From contig PBJO01000007.1 of assembly GCA_002720745.1 (NCBI GenBank), positions 171,781-235,780 of the forward strand: a stretch of DNA of 64,000 nt, written 5' to 3'. This DNA comes from Balneola sp. GTDB taxonomy: Bacteria; Bacteroidota; Rhodothermia; Balneolales; Balneolaceae. The notes under the pieces are model-generated. The model was not told the DNA's origin, ran no database searches, and was given only the letters and a program-made list of their open reading frames with translations. Below, in pieces: positions 47,085 through 56,303 of the stretch (the stretch's first letter is position 1; every line of letters starts with the position of its first letter). Made by a program: the position numbers and the translations under genes.

Positions 47085-48482
47085 ATGAAGATTAACAAAA
47101 CTTTTGTAAGTATCGTAAGTCTCTTTACTATGCTAATGGTATTGATACATACACCTTTATTGGCTCAAGATGTACCTGCACATGCCATTACTAATGTAAT
47201 AGTACATATGGCCGATGGAAGCGTCGTAGAAAATTCCAATATTGTATGGAGAAATGGAATTATTGAACAGGTCGGAGTTAACGAATCCATTCCATTTGAC
47301 GCCTTCGTAATCGACGGTGGAGATTCCCTACATGTATATCCCGGACTCATTGATGGGCTGGCCACATGGGGGAGTCCAGATATACCTCGAGATTTACCTC
47401 GATTAGAAAACCCAGGAAAACCAACTTACGATCGTGCAGGGGCTCAACCAAATAGAATACCAGCTCATTATTTGAATGAGGATAAATCAATTGAAGCTGC
47501 TATGAAAGCAGGTTTTACACTAGTTTCACTTGGATTGGATGGTCAAATGTTGCCAGGGCATATACAACCCTTTAATTTGTCTGCAGCCAAGCTCACACAA
47601 GCCCATGCTTTTTCTGACCCTTTGGCATTACAAGGTAGCTTTGATACCGCACCCGGTAGTTGGGGTAGTGGTGCTTATCCATCTACACAAATGGGAGTAA
47701 TGGCTTATTTCCGTCAGCTTATGTATGATGCCTCGGCCTTACAAGAGCATATGATGTACTTTGAAAATCACTCGGATATGAGTCAACCCGAACAAAATGA
47801 TGTATTAGAAGCTCTTTTCCCGTTAGTAAATAGAGAGTACCCTCTATTTTTCGAAGTAGATTCGAAGGAAGAAATCGAACGCATGTTTAGATTACAGGAC
47901 GAATTTGGTTTTGAGGTTGTATTGGTTTCAGCAAAGGAAGCCTCGGCCTTAAGTGAAGAATTAAAGGCACGGAATATTGCTGTTTTGGCAAGTCTTGATG
48001 TCAGAGAGATGCCAGACTGGTTAGAAAAAGAGATTAAAGAAACCGAAGCCAAAGACCAGGAAAAAAGTATATCTAGTGACGATCAAGCTGATAATCAAGA
48101 TGTTAAAAAAATGGAACTCACCGAAGAAGAATTAGTTTTTCGCTTAAAACAAAAACAGGCCTGGCAAGAAGAAATAAATAATTTAGCTACATTAGTTAAA
48201 TCGGGTATTCCCACAGGCTTTACATCTGACGGTTTGAGTCCTAACGAAATACAGAAAAAGATTAATCTAGTAACAGAATATACTTCATTATCAAAGAGTG
48301 ACCTCATTGAATTAATGACGATACAAAATGCAAACATATTAGGTATATCTAACCGAGTTGGCGCTATAAAAGAGGGCAATAGTGCGCATTTAATACTTAC
48401 TGATGGCCCTCTATTTGAAAAAGGAACTAAGATTCATGTCCAAGTTAGCCAGGGTGTGATCAATGATTTTATGGAGGACTAA
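47085..48482 (+). CDS. Exported amidohydrolase-fold protein, metal site lost
   Basis: A 465-residue protein with a signal peptide (residues 1-28, cleavage near LLAQ). It has the amidohydrolase layout: N-terminal beta part with ITNVIVHMADGSVVENS, the strand-1 motif region PGLIDGLATWG, and a C-terminal DGLSPNEIQKKINLV plus the closing GAIKEGNSAHLILTDG. The metal ligands are absent: PGLIDxHxH is replaced by PGLIDGLATW (L92, T94 for the two histidines). About 20 charged residues near residues 320-345 (KETEAKDQEKSISSDDQ) form an acidic/lysine insert. Start ATG. First of three tandem paralogues; three bases before the second. Confidence 0.75.
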   Translation: MKINKTFVSIVSLFTMLMVLIHTPLLAQDVPAHAITNVIVHMADGSVVENSNIVWRNGIIEQVGVNESIPFDAFVIDGGDSLHVYPGLIDGLATWGSPDIPRDLPRLENPGKPTYDRAGAQPNRIPAHYLNEDKSIEAAMKAGFTLVSLGLDGQMLPGHIQPFNLSAAKLTQAHAFSDPLALQGSFDTAPGSWGSGAYPSTQMGVMAYFRQLMYDASALQEHMMYFENHSDMSQPEQNDVLEALFPLVNREYPLFFEVDSKEEIERMFRLQDEFGFEVVLVSAKEASALSEELKARNIAVLASLDVREMPDWLEKEIKETEAKDQEKSISSDDQADNQDVKKMELTEEELVFRLKQKQAWQEEINNLATLVKSGIPTGFTSDGLSPNEIQKKINLVTEYTSLSKSDLIELMTIQNANILGISNRVGAIKEGNSAHLILTDGPLFEKGTKIHVQVSQGVINDFMED

Positions 48483-48484
48483 AG

Positions 48485-49867
48485 ATGAAAAATATAGTAA
48501 ACATGCTACTTTTTTTAGTTGTTTTCTCGGTTGGATCCTTGGCACAAGAAAAAGGATCGGTATTAATTCAGAATGCCACTTTAATGACGATCACCGATGG
48601 TATTATTGAAAATGGTGATGTACTTATTGTCGATGGAGTCATTACAGGTATAGGTACTGACCTTAGTGCACCTATAGGTGTAGAAGTAGTAAATGGAACT
48701 GGAAAATATGTAATGCCCGGTATTATTGATGCACACTCTCACCTAAATACAGTGAGCACAAATGAAGCAAGAAATCCTGTAACTGCAGAAGTGACAATGG
48801 AGGAATCCATTAACCCTAATAGCGTCTCTATTTATAGAGCAGTAGCAGGCGGAGTGACATCTATACATTTAATGCATGGCTCTGCTAACGTTATAGGAGG
48901 ACAGGGAGAAACCCTTAAGCTTCGCTATGGAGTGTCTCAGGATGAAATGAGATTTGCAGATGCGAAAAGAACAATTAAATTTGCATTGGGCGAAAATCCA
49001 ACCCGTGTGCACGGACAGGGAAACGGAATCCAACCAAGGACACGGATGGGTGTCGAGCAAATTATAAGGAGTCATTTTGATGAGGCGCTCGATTATAGGG
49101 TAAGAAGAGAGGCTTATTTGGTAGCTAAAGAGGCTTATGAAGGAGATAGACGAGGCAGAAGAGTACCGCCAGTACCTGTTGCCAAAAACTTGAGATATGA
49201 TGTGTTAAACGATATTATAGATGGCGAGATATTGGTTCATTGTCATTCTTATCGGGCAGATGAAATTCTGATGCTCATGCGTGTATTCAATGAATATGGC
49301 ATTAAAAACTATACATTTCAGCATGCAAACGAAGCTTTTAAGGTAGCACCAGAAATTGCTAAAAATAGCGCTTATACATCAGTATTTGCTGATTGGTGGG
49401 CGTACAAATTTGAGGTTTACTATTCCACAGCCTATAATGCTACCATTTTAAATAAAAATGGAGTTACCAATAGCATCAATAGCGATAGTAATGAACTTAT
49501 CCGACATCTAAATCATGAAGCGGCAAAAACAGTAAGATATGGCGAAACTTCTGAAGCTGATGCTCTAAAGATGATTACTATTAATCCTGCTATACAGCTT
49601 GGTATCGACAAGATGGTTGGAAGTTTGGAAGTCGGTAAGCATGGAGATATAGCCATTTGGAGTGGTCATCCGCTTAGTATTTATTCTAAAGTACAGCAGA
49701 CCTACATAGATGGCAAGAAATATTTTGATATGCTCACCGATCCAGCAGATATGAGAATTGACGTGGACAGCGATGATTCCTACAGAGAAGCGGGATTTAA
49801 TACTTTCATTCAAGGTAGAGAAGAAGATGCATGTATGAGTGATGTATTTCAGTTTATTAAACAGTAA
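48485..49867 (+). CDS. Exported amidohydrolase (imidazolonepropionase-like), intact metal site
   Basis: A 460-residue exported enzyme (signal 1-20, cleavage near SLAQ). All amidohydrolase ligands are visible: HxH in DAHSHLN (H84, H86), His in LVHCHSYRADE (H252 or H254), His in FQHANEAF (H280) and Asp in SINSDSNEL (D334). The C-terminus NPAIQLGIDKMVGSLEVGKHGDIAIWSG is the family's closing element. It probably hydrolyses an amide, peptide or ring bond in the periplasm; imidazolonepropionase-like and prolidase-like subgroups share these motifs, so substrate is open. A strong GGAGGA ribosome binding site lies inside the end of the preceding gene, just before the ATG. Middle gene of the triplet. 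Confidence 0.8.
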   Translation: MKNIVNMLLFLVVFSVGSLAQEKGSVLIQNATLMTITDGIIENGDVLIVDGVITGIGTDLSAPIGVEVVNGTGKYVMPGIIDAHSHLNTVSTNEARNPVTAEVTMEESINPNSVSIYRAVAGGVTSIHLMHGSANVIGGQGETLKLRYGVSQDEMRFADAKRTIKFALGENPTRVHGQGNGIQPRTRMGVEQIIRSHFDEALDYRVRREAYLVAKEAYEGDRRGRRVPPVPVAKNLRYDVLNDIIDGEILVHCHSYRADEILMLMRVFNEYGIKNYTFQHANEAFKVAPEIAKNSAYTSVFADWWAYKFEVYYSTAYNATILNKNGVTNSINSDSNELIRHLNHEAAKTVRYGETSEADALKMITINPAIQLGIDKMVGSLEVGKHGDIAIWSGHPLSIYSKVQQTYIDGKKYFDMLTDPADMRIDVDSDDSYREAGFNTFIQGREEDACMSDVFQFIKQ

Positions 49868-49885
49868 GTAATAAGGAGTTAAATC

Positions 49886-51205
49886 ATGAAATCAAAAAAA
49901 TGGAATCTAGTTCTTGCATTACTGTTGATAGCTTCATTCACAGTGCAGGCACAAATCACTGATAAACCAAACTTTGGTAAAATTGCCATTGTAGATGCGA
50001 CCATACACACCGTTACTGATGGGACTATAAAGAATGGTGTAATCATGCTAGATGGTGAAAAAATTGGGTACGTTGGAACAGACCGCTTAAAAGTGAGTGA
50101 TGAATATCATATAATACAAGCATCTGGTAAACATGTTTATCCTGGCTTTATGGATAGTGGAACCTCGTTAGGTTTGGTTGAAATAAATGCAGTGGCAGTA
50201 ACAGTTGATAACAGAGAAGTGGGTAATATGAATCCTAATATGTTTGCATTTACAGCCTTTAACCCACATAGTGTATCTATACCAGTTACAAGAGTAAGTG
50301 GAGTTACTCATGTCATTACGGCACCTCAGGGGGGATTAGTATCGGGTCAGGCAGCTCTTATGGATTTATGGGGCTATTCACCAGACTCTATGGCTATCGA
50401 TATTACAGCCGGTATTGTGCTAAATTGGCCGAGTATACGAAGCAGAGGTCGGGGGCCTAGAAACTTAGAACAAGCCGAAAAACGGTATAAAGAGGCTATT
50501 AGAAATCTAAACAAATTGTTAGATAACGCTCGCTTTTATGAGCAAATGATGTCTGAATATGAAGCTGATGCGTTTGAAAAAATTAAGCCAGAAAAAAATC
50601 AACAATTACAAACTATGCGTGCATTGGTTAAAGGTGAAACTCCTTTAATTATTGCAGTTTCAAGTGAAAAAGATATACTTAATGCAATAGAGTGGGCTCT
50701 CCATGAGGACAATATACCATTAAATATTATATTTGCTGGAGTTGAGGAAGGGTGGAGAGTTGCAGAGCAAATTGCAAAGGCAGAAATACCTTGCTTAGTT
50801 TCCACTCTTTACACACCCGTTCGATCATATGATCATATTCATCGACCATACGAAAATCCATCAGCACTATTGAAAGCGGGAGTAAAAGTAGCTATTATGA
50901 CTGGAGAAGTAGAAAATGTCCGTAATCTACCGTTCAATGCAGGCTATGCTGCTGCTTATGGAATGGGGACGGAGGAAGCAATAAAAGCAGTCACCATTAA
51001 TCCAGCAGAAATCTTTGGTGTTTCCAGTCTATTAGGTTCTCTAGAAGAAGGAAAACAAGCCAATTTATTTATTAGCAGTGGCGATCCATTTGAACCTCTT
51101 AGCCAAATTGAGCAAGTCTTTATAAAGGGTTATCAAATTCCAATGGACTCTCGGCACACACAATTATTTGAGGAATTTCTTGACAGAGATGCTACTCAGG
51201 AGTAA
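49886..51205 (+). CDS. Exported amidohydrolase-fold protein, metal site lost (third paralogue)
   Basis: A 439-residue exported protein (signal 1-22, cleavage near VQAQ). It has the same architecture as its two neighbours: VDATIHTVTDGTIKNGVI at the N-terminus, YPGFMDSGTSLGLVEI at strand 1 and VTINPAEIFGVSSLLGSLEEGKQ at the end. The HxH metal ligands are replaced (G92 and S94 in DSGTSLG). No second-half ligands equivalent to the intact paralogue were found with confidence. A good ribosome binding site AAGGAG (49873-49878) lies seven bases before the ATG. It may bind substrate or pair with the intact enzyme. Confidence 0.75.
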   Translation: MKSKKWNLVLALLLIASFTVQAQITDKPNFGKIAIVDATIHTVTDGTIKNGVIMLDGEKIGYVGTDRLKVSDEYHIIQASGKHVYPGFMDSGTSLGLVEINAVAVTVDNREVGNMNPNMFAFTAFNPHSVSIPVTRVSGVTHVITAPQGGLVSGQAALMDLWGYSPDSMAIDITAGIVLNWPSIRSRGRGPRNLEQAEKRYKEAIRNLNKLLDNARFYEQMMSEYEADAFEKIKPEKNQQLQTMRALVKGETPLIIAVSSEKDILNAIEWALHEDNIPLNIIFAGVEEGWRVAEQIAKAEIPCLVSTLYTPVRSYDHIHRPYENPSALLKAGVKVAIMTGEVENVRNLPFNAGYAAAYGMGTEEAIKAVTINPAEIFGVSSLLGSLEEGKQANLFISSGDPFEPLSQIEQVFIKGYQIPMDSRHTQLFEEFLDRDATQE

Positions 51206-51318
51206 TTGAGTTTCATATCCTATTTATTCTATTAATTCAACCACTCATATAAAGTTTCTTTTGGATAGTTATGATTTCATAAAAACAGTAATTTGTAAAT
51301 GGTTACTAATCTGCTTCT

Positions 51319-53103
51319 TTGTATCAATTTATTAATAAATATTTAAAGCCATACAAGTGGACTATAACACTTGGAGCTATTTTTCTGACGGCCGCTAACT
51401 TTTTCTTAGTCTGGATACCTGTCCTTATTCGTCAAACTATGGATAGAGTAGAGCAGCTAAATATAGAGCAACTCGAAGAATTATCATTATTTGATACTCT
51501 ATTCAATTCAGCACAAGGAACTATCTTGGCGATGAATGCTCTTTATTTAGTGGTAGCGGTCTGCGGCTATGGTTTCTTTTTATTTTTGACAAGGCAAACA
51601 CTTATTGTAGCGTCCCGGAAAGTGGAATATGATTTGAGAAACGATGTTTTACATGCCTTATTTAGCTTACCTTCAATTTTTTATTCCAAATATTCAGAAG
51701 GCGAAGTATACGTTCGAGCGACCGAGGATATCAACAAAGTACGAGAATATTTTGGGCCGGTGATTATGTATAGTATTAATACGGTCACAAGAGCTGGTTT
51801 TGTCATTGCTATGATGTACATAGTTAGTCGTGACTTAATGGTGTGGGCATTATTACCCTTGCCTATGTTGTCACTATTTGCCTATTGGATTACCGGGTAC
51901 ATACATAAGCATTCGATTATTATTCAGGAGCAGTACTCCAAGTTAGCAGATCAAGCGAAAGAAACCTTCTCGAGTATACGGCTAGTCAAAGCATATCATA
52001 AAGGAGAATTAGAACAGCGAAAGTTTGATTCTTTAAATGAAGAGTATAAAGAAAAAAAGCTCCGTTTAGACTTAATTGAATCTCTATTTCATCCAGGGTT
52101 AAACTTTTTGATAGGTATTTCGCTTATCATTGTTATCTGGAAAGGTGGGCAGATGGTAATCATTGAACAATTAAGCATAGGCAATATAGCTGAATTCTTA
52201 ATCTATGTAGCCTATTTAATATGGCCCGTAGCAGCATTGGGATATACAACAAACAGATTTCAAAAATCTATGGCTTCTTGGCAGAGAATAAAGATAATAT
52301 TCGAAGCTTACCATAACTTGAATAAAGATGAAGGTTTGGATACGATTAATATTAAGGGTAATATTGAGTTCAAAGACGTCGAATTCAATTATCCTGACGC
52401 AACGGTAGCGACTCTAAAAAGTATAAACTTACAAATAAAAGCTGGTACTAAAGTGGCAATCGTTGGTCGAACAGGTTCGGGAAAGAGTACCCTAGTAAAT
52501 CTATTGCCTAGATTAATTGAACCCACTAAAGGTGAAATTTTACTTGATGGGGTACCTTTAAAAGACTATTCGAAGCGATCATTACGAGATTGTTTAGGCT
52601 TTGTACCACAGGATCATTTTTTATTTTCAGATACTATAGAAGAGAATATAGGTTTTGGAATTAAAGGTGCGACAACTAAAGATATTGAATGGGCAGCATC
52701 TAAGGCACAAGTCCGTGACAATATTTTGGATTTTGATAAAAAATTTAAGACTATATTGGGTGAAAAAGGTATAACATTATCTGGGGGCCAAAAACAGCGA
52801 ACTGCTATTGCAAGAGCATTTATTAAGAAGCCAAAAATACTCATTTTAGACGATGCGTTAAGTGCGGTTGACACAAAAACAGAAGATGCAATTCTTAAGT
52901 CGCTAAGAAATGATGAGCAAAAAATTACGGTTATAATTATAAGTCATAGAATATCTACTATAAAAGACGCAGATTACATTTATTATCTAGAAGACGGGAA
53001 AGTGATGGAAGCAGGAACTCATGAAGAGTTGCTTTCACAAAGAGGAAATTATAAGTCGATGTACGACAAGCAACTAATAGAGCAAGAATTACAAACAATT
53101 TAA
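51319..53103 (+). CDS. ABC exporter half-transporter (degenerate-site subunit)
   Basis: A 594-residue fused membrane-plus-ATPase protein. Six membrane spans fill residues about 15-320, and the ATPase has Walker A GRTGSGKST (383-391), LSGGQ (487-491) and Walker B LILDDALSAVD. The catalytic glutamate that normally follows Walker B is Asp (D512), which marks the weak ATP site of heterodimeric exporters such as BmrC-type proteins. Start is TTG 51319; an in-frame TAA at 51307-51309 and lack of ATG leave no other choice. The partner half is likely the second ABC gene at 54524. Confidence 0.9.
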   Translation: MYQFINKYLKPYKWTITLGAIFLTAANFFLVWIPVLIRQTMDRVEQLNIEQLEELSLFDTLFNSAQGTILAMNALYLVVAVCGYGFFLFLTRQTLIVASRKVEYDLRNDVLHALFSLPSIFYSKYSEGEVYVRATEDINKVREYFGPVIMYSINTVTRAGFVIAMMYIVSRDLMVWALLPLPMLSLFAYWITGYIHKHSIIIQEQYSKLADQAKETFSSIRLVKAYHKGELEQRKFDSLNEEYKEKKLRLDLIESLFHPGLNFLIGISLIIVIWKGGQMVIIEQLSIGNIAEFLIYVAYLIWPVAALGYTTNRFQKSMASWQRIKIIFEAYHNLNKDEGLDTINIKGNIEFKDVEFNYPDATVATLKSINLQIKAGTKVAIVGRTGSGKSTLVNLLPRLIEPTKGEILLDGVPLKDYSKRSLRDCLGFVPQDHFLFSDTIEENIGFGIKGATTKDIEWAASKAQVRDNILDFDKKFKTILGEKGITLSGGQKQRTAIARAFIKKPKILILDDALSAVDTKTEDAILKSLRNDEQKITVIIISHRISTIKDADYIYYLEDGKVMEAGTHEELLSQRGNYKSMYDKQLIEQELQTI

Positions 53104-53171
53104 TATTAATTTAGATTCATTAGGTGTGATTTGTTGATTGCAACCACCCATGAATGTAGGGAGAAAATAAA

Positions 53172-54479
53172 ATGATAGTAGTACCACTAGGCATAGCCTC
53201 AGCAACCCCAACAGCTACAAGACATTTGCCCTCTGTAGCATTATGGCGTGAAGGCACTGTGTTTCTGTTTGATTGTGGTGAAAATTCACAAATGTGCATG
53301 TTACAAGCTGGATTAAAAAGATCTAAAATCGACAGTATATTTATTACTCATTTCGATGTGGATCATTATTCAGGTATAATGGGATTGATATCAACACTTC
53401 AGCTGCAGAGAAGAGAAAGAGAATTAAATTTAATTGGGCCAAAGGGAATTAAAAAGTTTGTTGAATGGAATCTTAACTTTTCTGGCGTTGAAATAAGTTT
53501 TGATCTCAACTTTATTGAGATAGAAGAAGATATTAAAGAAATGCGTGTGTTGAATACCGATGATTACTACGTTGAGGCCCGACCATTAAAGCATAAAAAA
53601 TTTTGTCTAGGATATCGATTTCAAGAAAAAGATAAGCCAGGTAAGGTAGACGCTGAAAAGGCCGAACAGTATGGTATTACTGAGGATAAACACTTCAAGT
53701 CTCTAAAGGCAGGTAATAATCTAACACTTAATGACGGAACTGTTATCGAATCACATGAAATTGTAGGTCATCCACGACCAGGAGATAGCTTTGCATATAT
53801 AACTGATACCGAATATTGTCCTAATGCTGTCAAATTAGCTGTAAATACTAACATTCTATATCATGAAGCTACATTTGGTAATCAATTGGCTGACAAAGCT
53901 AAAGAAACAGGACACTCTACTGCCAGAGATGCAGCTCGTGTGGCAACAGAAGCTCAAACCAAATTGTTAGTCATCGGACATTTTTCTGCCCGCTATACTA
54001 ACTTACACTTATTACTTAAAGAAGCGAGAGATGGCTTCTATCCAACATGGTTGGCTCAAGAATTACGCCCAATTTTTACAGATCCATCACATGAAAGAGG
54101 CGTTGTTGAACCAAAAGTAGATCTGATTGATTTAACCAAAAAGAAACCACACAGTAGTAGTGGTAATTATCGGGGTACAAGATCTAAGGGGGGGCGTTCT
54201 GCAGGAAGTAGACATGGTGGAAAGCGGCCCGGATCTAAAAATTTTAGATCAAGAAAAAGTAAAGATAGTGATGTTAGTGGAAATAGGGGGCGTTATGGTT
54301 CTGTTAATTATGAAGATAGAGGTGATCGATACCGAAAAAATGATGGGAGCCCTTACAGAAGTAATAATGGGAGAACCCGAGATTATAATAATTCCGATCG
54401 CACCAAAAGATATGACGACTCTAAACTAAATAAGTCTATTACACCTCGAACAGGTTACGACGATTTTAATCGGTTCTAG
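53172..54479 (+). CDS. RNase Z-like protein with Arg/Gly-rich tail
   Basis: 435 aa. The first 320 residues are tRNase Z-like: N-terminal PLGIASATPTATRHLPSV, the metal motif THFDVDHYSG (residues 59-68), H141 in PLKHKKFCLGYRF, RPGDSFAYITDTEY with D212, HEATFGNQ with HST (H248), and H270 in IGHFSARYT. The usual HxHxDH reads H60-F-D62-V-D64-H65: the second His is Asp. RNase Z cuts tRNA precursors at the 3' end. The last 110 residues are a low-complexity basic tail with repeated RG, SR and GN elements (GGRSAGSRHGGKRPGSKNF), probably disordered and RNA-binding. A GGGAGA ribosome binding site lies before the ATG. Between two ABC genes. Confidence 0.85.
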   Translation: MIVVPLGIASATPTATRHLPSVALWREGTVFLFDCGENSQMCMLQAGLKRSKIDSIFITHFDVDHYSGIMGLISTLQLQRRERELNLIGPKGIKKFVEWNLNFSGVEISFDLNFIEIEEDIKEMRVLNTDDYYVEARPLKHKKFCLGYRFQEKDKPGKVDAEKAEQYGITEDKHFKSLKAGNNLTLNDGTVIESHEIVGHPRPGDSFAYITDTEYCPNAVKLAVNTNILYHEATFGNQLADKAKETGHSTARDAARVATEAQTKLLVIGHFSARYTNLHLLLKEARDGFYPTWLAQELRPIFTDPSHERGVVEPKVDLIDLTKKKPHSSSGNYRGTRSKGGRSAGSRHGGKRPGSKNFRSRKSKDSDVSGNRGRYGSVNYEDRGDRYRKNDGSPYRSNNGRTRDYNNSDRTKRYDDSKLNKSITPRTGYDDFNRF

Positions 54480-54523
54480 ATAGTTTAATAGCTAAATTTA
54501 CAAGCTAGAAATTATAATAAGCT

Positions 54524-56296
54524 ATGGCTAATTTTTTAAAAAAAGCCGCTGATAAAACCCTTATTAAGCGGCTTTATTTTTACATACAGCCTTTTGTAGG
54601 TTATATAGCACTAGCTATTTTTTTATCCCTGGCTGCAGCTTATTTAGGAACTGTCCGACCTAAATTAACCCAAATTGCAGTCGATGAATATGTAGCGTTT
54701 GACGATTTTAAAGGGCTCTTCACTGTAATTCTATTATTGTTTGGCGCCTTAGTTGGTGAATTTATCTTACTCATGGTTAACACCTATTTAACTAGGTGGT
54801 TTGGGCAAAACGCTCTGTATTCATTGCGTAGTGCTGTGTTCAAAAAAATTCGAAGTCTTCATATTCAATATTTTGATCGGAGTCCCATTGGACGATTAAT
54901 TACCCGTACTACCTCTGATGTTGAGGCCCTCAGTGAACTCTTATCAGATGGGGTAGTTGCCATTATTGGCGATTTGTTCAGGATAATTTTTATTCTCTAC
55001 TTTATGTTTATTATGAACTGGGAGCTTAGTTTGGTCACTATTGCCATTCTACCCGTGTTATTTTATGCTACATTTTGGTTTAAGGAGCGTGTTCGTATCA
55101 GTTTTCTAAAAGTTCGTGATCAAATTGCTCATTTAAATTCCTTTGTTCAAGAACATATTAATGGGATGAAAGTGGTTCAATTATTTAATCGAGAGCAATA
55201 TCAACACGAGAAATTTCAAAAAATAAATCAGAAACATAAAGAAGCTCATGTAGAAACAATTTTTTATTTCAGCATTTTTTGGCCTCTAGTAGAGGTGCTT
55301 GCATCTTTTGCTATGGCATTAATTGTTTGGTATGGTGGGGGTAGAGCTCTAATGGGTGGGGTCAGTTTTGGTGTTTTGTTGGCTTTTATTCAATATGCCC
55401 GTCAATTTTTTCAACCAATACGCGGTCTATCAGAAAAATTTAATACTCTGCAATCTGCGCTGGCTTCTTCGGAAAGAATATTTGAAGTATTAGATACTGA
55501 ACACCAGATAGATTCACCTGATAAACCTAAAATACTTACCAATCCTAAAGGGCACATTACGTTTAACAATGTTTGGTTTAGATATAATGAAGAGGGTTCT
55601 TGGATACTTCAAAATGTGAGTTTTGAGGTTGAACCAGGTCAACACTTAGCTATAGTGGGAGCTACAGGAGCTGGAAAAACAACCATTATCAATCTACTTT
55701 TTCGGTTTTATGAAATACAAAAAGGCAATATTTGTATTGATGGAGTTGATATTAAAGAATTGGAATTATCCGAACTCCGAACGTTATTTGGACTTGTATT
55801 ACAAGACCATTCTATATTTACTGGCACGGTCTATGAAAATATAGCATTGGGTAATTCTAATATTAGTTTAGCCGATGTAAAAAAAGCTGCCGAAGATGTA
55901 GAAGCTAGTCGTTTCATAGAAAAACTACCAGGTAAATATCAGTACCAACTTCAAAAGCAAGGTTCTGCACTGTCTATGGGGCAGAAGCAATTAATTTGTT
56001 TTGTTCGAGCCTTGGTGTATAATCCTCTAATAATGGTTCTTGATGAGGCTACTTCAAGTGTTGACTCTGAAACTGAAGACTTAGTGAATATTGCCAGCAA
56101 AAAAGCAATGAAAGGTAGAACTACCATTGCTATTGCTCATCGGTTATCTACCATCCAGGATGCGCACATTATTTTGGTAATGCATAAGGGACAAATACGA
56201 GAGGTAGGTACCCATAAAGAGTTACTTAGCCATGACAATGGTATTTATCGTAAATTGTATGAGTTACAGTATAAAGACCAATCGGTTCAAGTCTAG
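54524..56296 (+). CDS. ABC exporter half-transporter (canonical Walker B subunit)
   Basis: A 590-residue half-exporter with six membrane spans and an ATPase domain. Walker A GATGAGKTT (379-387), Walker B IMVLDEATSSVD with the catalytic Glu (E508) and H-loop IAHRLST are normal, but the signature is LSMGQ (483-487) instead of LSGGQ. Together with the D512 variant in the earlier half-transporter this fits the asymmetric pair in which this subunit donates the good Walker site while its altered signature faces the weak site. Substrate unknown (lipid, drug or peptide). ATG 54524; it converges with btaB, seven bases away. Confidence 0.9.
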   Translation: MANFLKKAADKTLIKRLYFYIQPFVGYIALAIFLSLAAAYLGTVRPKLTQIAVDEYVAFDDFKGLFTVILLLFGALVGEFILLMVNTYLTRWFGQNALYSLRSAVFKKIRSLHIQYFDRSPIGRLITRTTSDVEALSELLSDGVVAIIGDLFRIIFILYFMFIMNWELSLVTIAILPVLFYATFWFKERVRISFLKVRDQIAHLNSFVQEHINGMKVVQLFNREQYQHEKFQKINQKHKEAHVETIFYFSIFWPLVEVLASFAMALIVWYGGGRALMGGVSFGVLLAFIQYARQFFQPIRGLSEKFNTLQSALASSERIFEVLDTEHQIDSPDKPKILTNPKGHITFNNVWFRYNEEGSWILQNVSFEVEPGQHLAIVGATGAGKTTIINLLFRFYEIQKGNICIDGVDIKELELSELRTLFGLVLQDHSIFTGTVYENIALGNSNISLADVKKAAEDVEASRFIEKLPGKYQYQLQKQGSALSMGQKQLICFVRALVYNPLIMVLDEATSSVDSETEDLVNIASKKAMKGRTTIAIAHRLSTIQDAHIILVMHKGQIREVGTHKELLSHDNGIYRKLYELQYKDQSVQV

Positions 56297-56303
56297 GTCT
56301 TTC

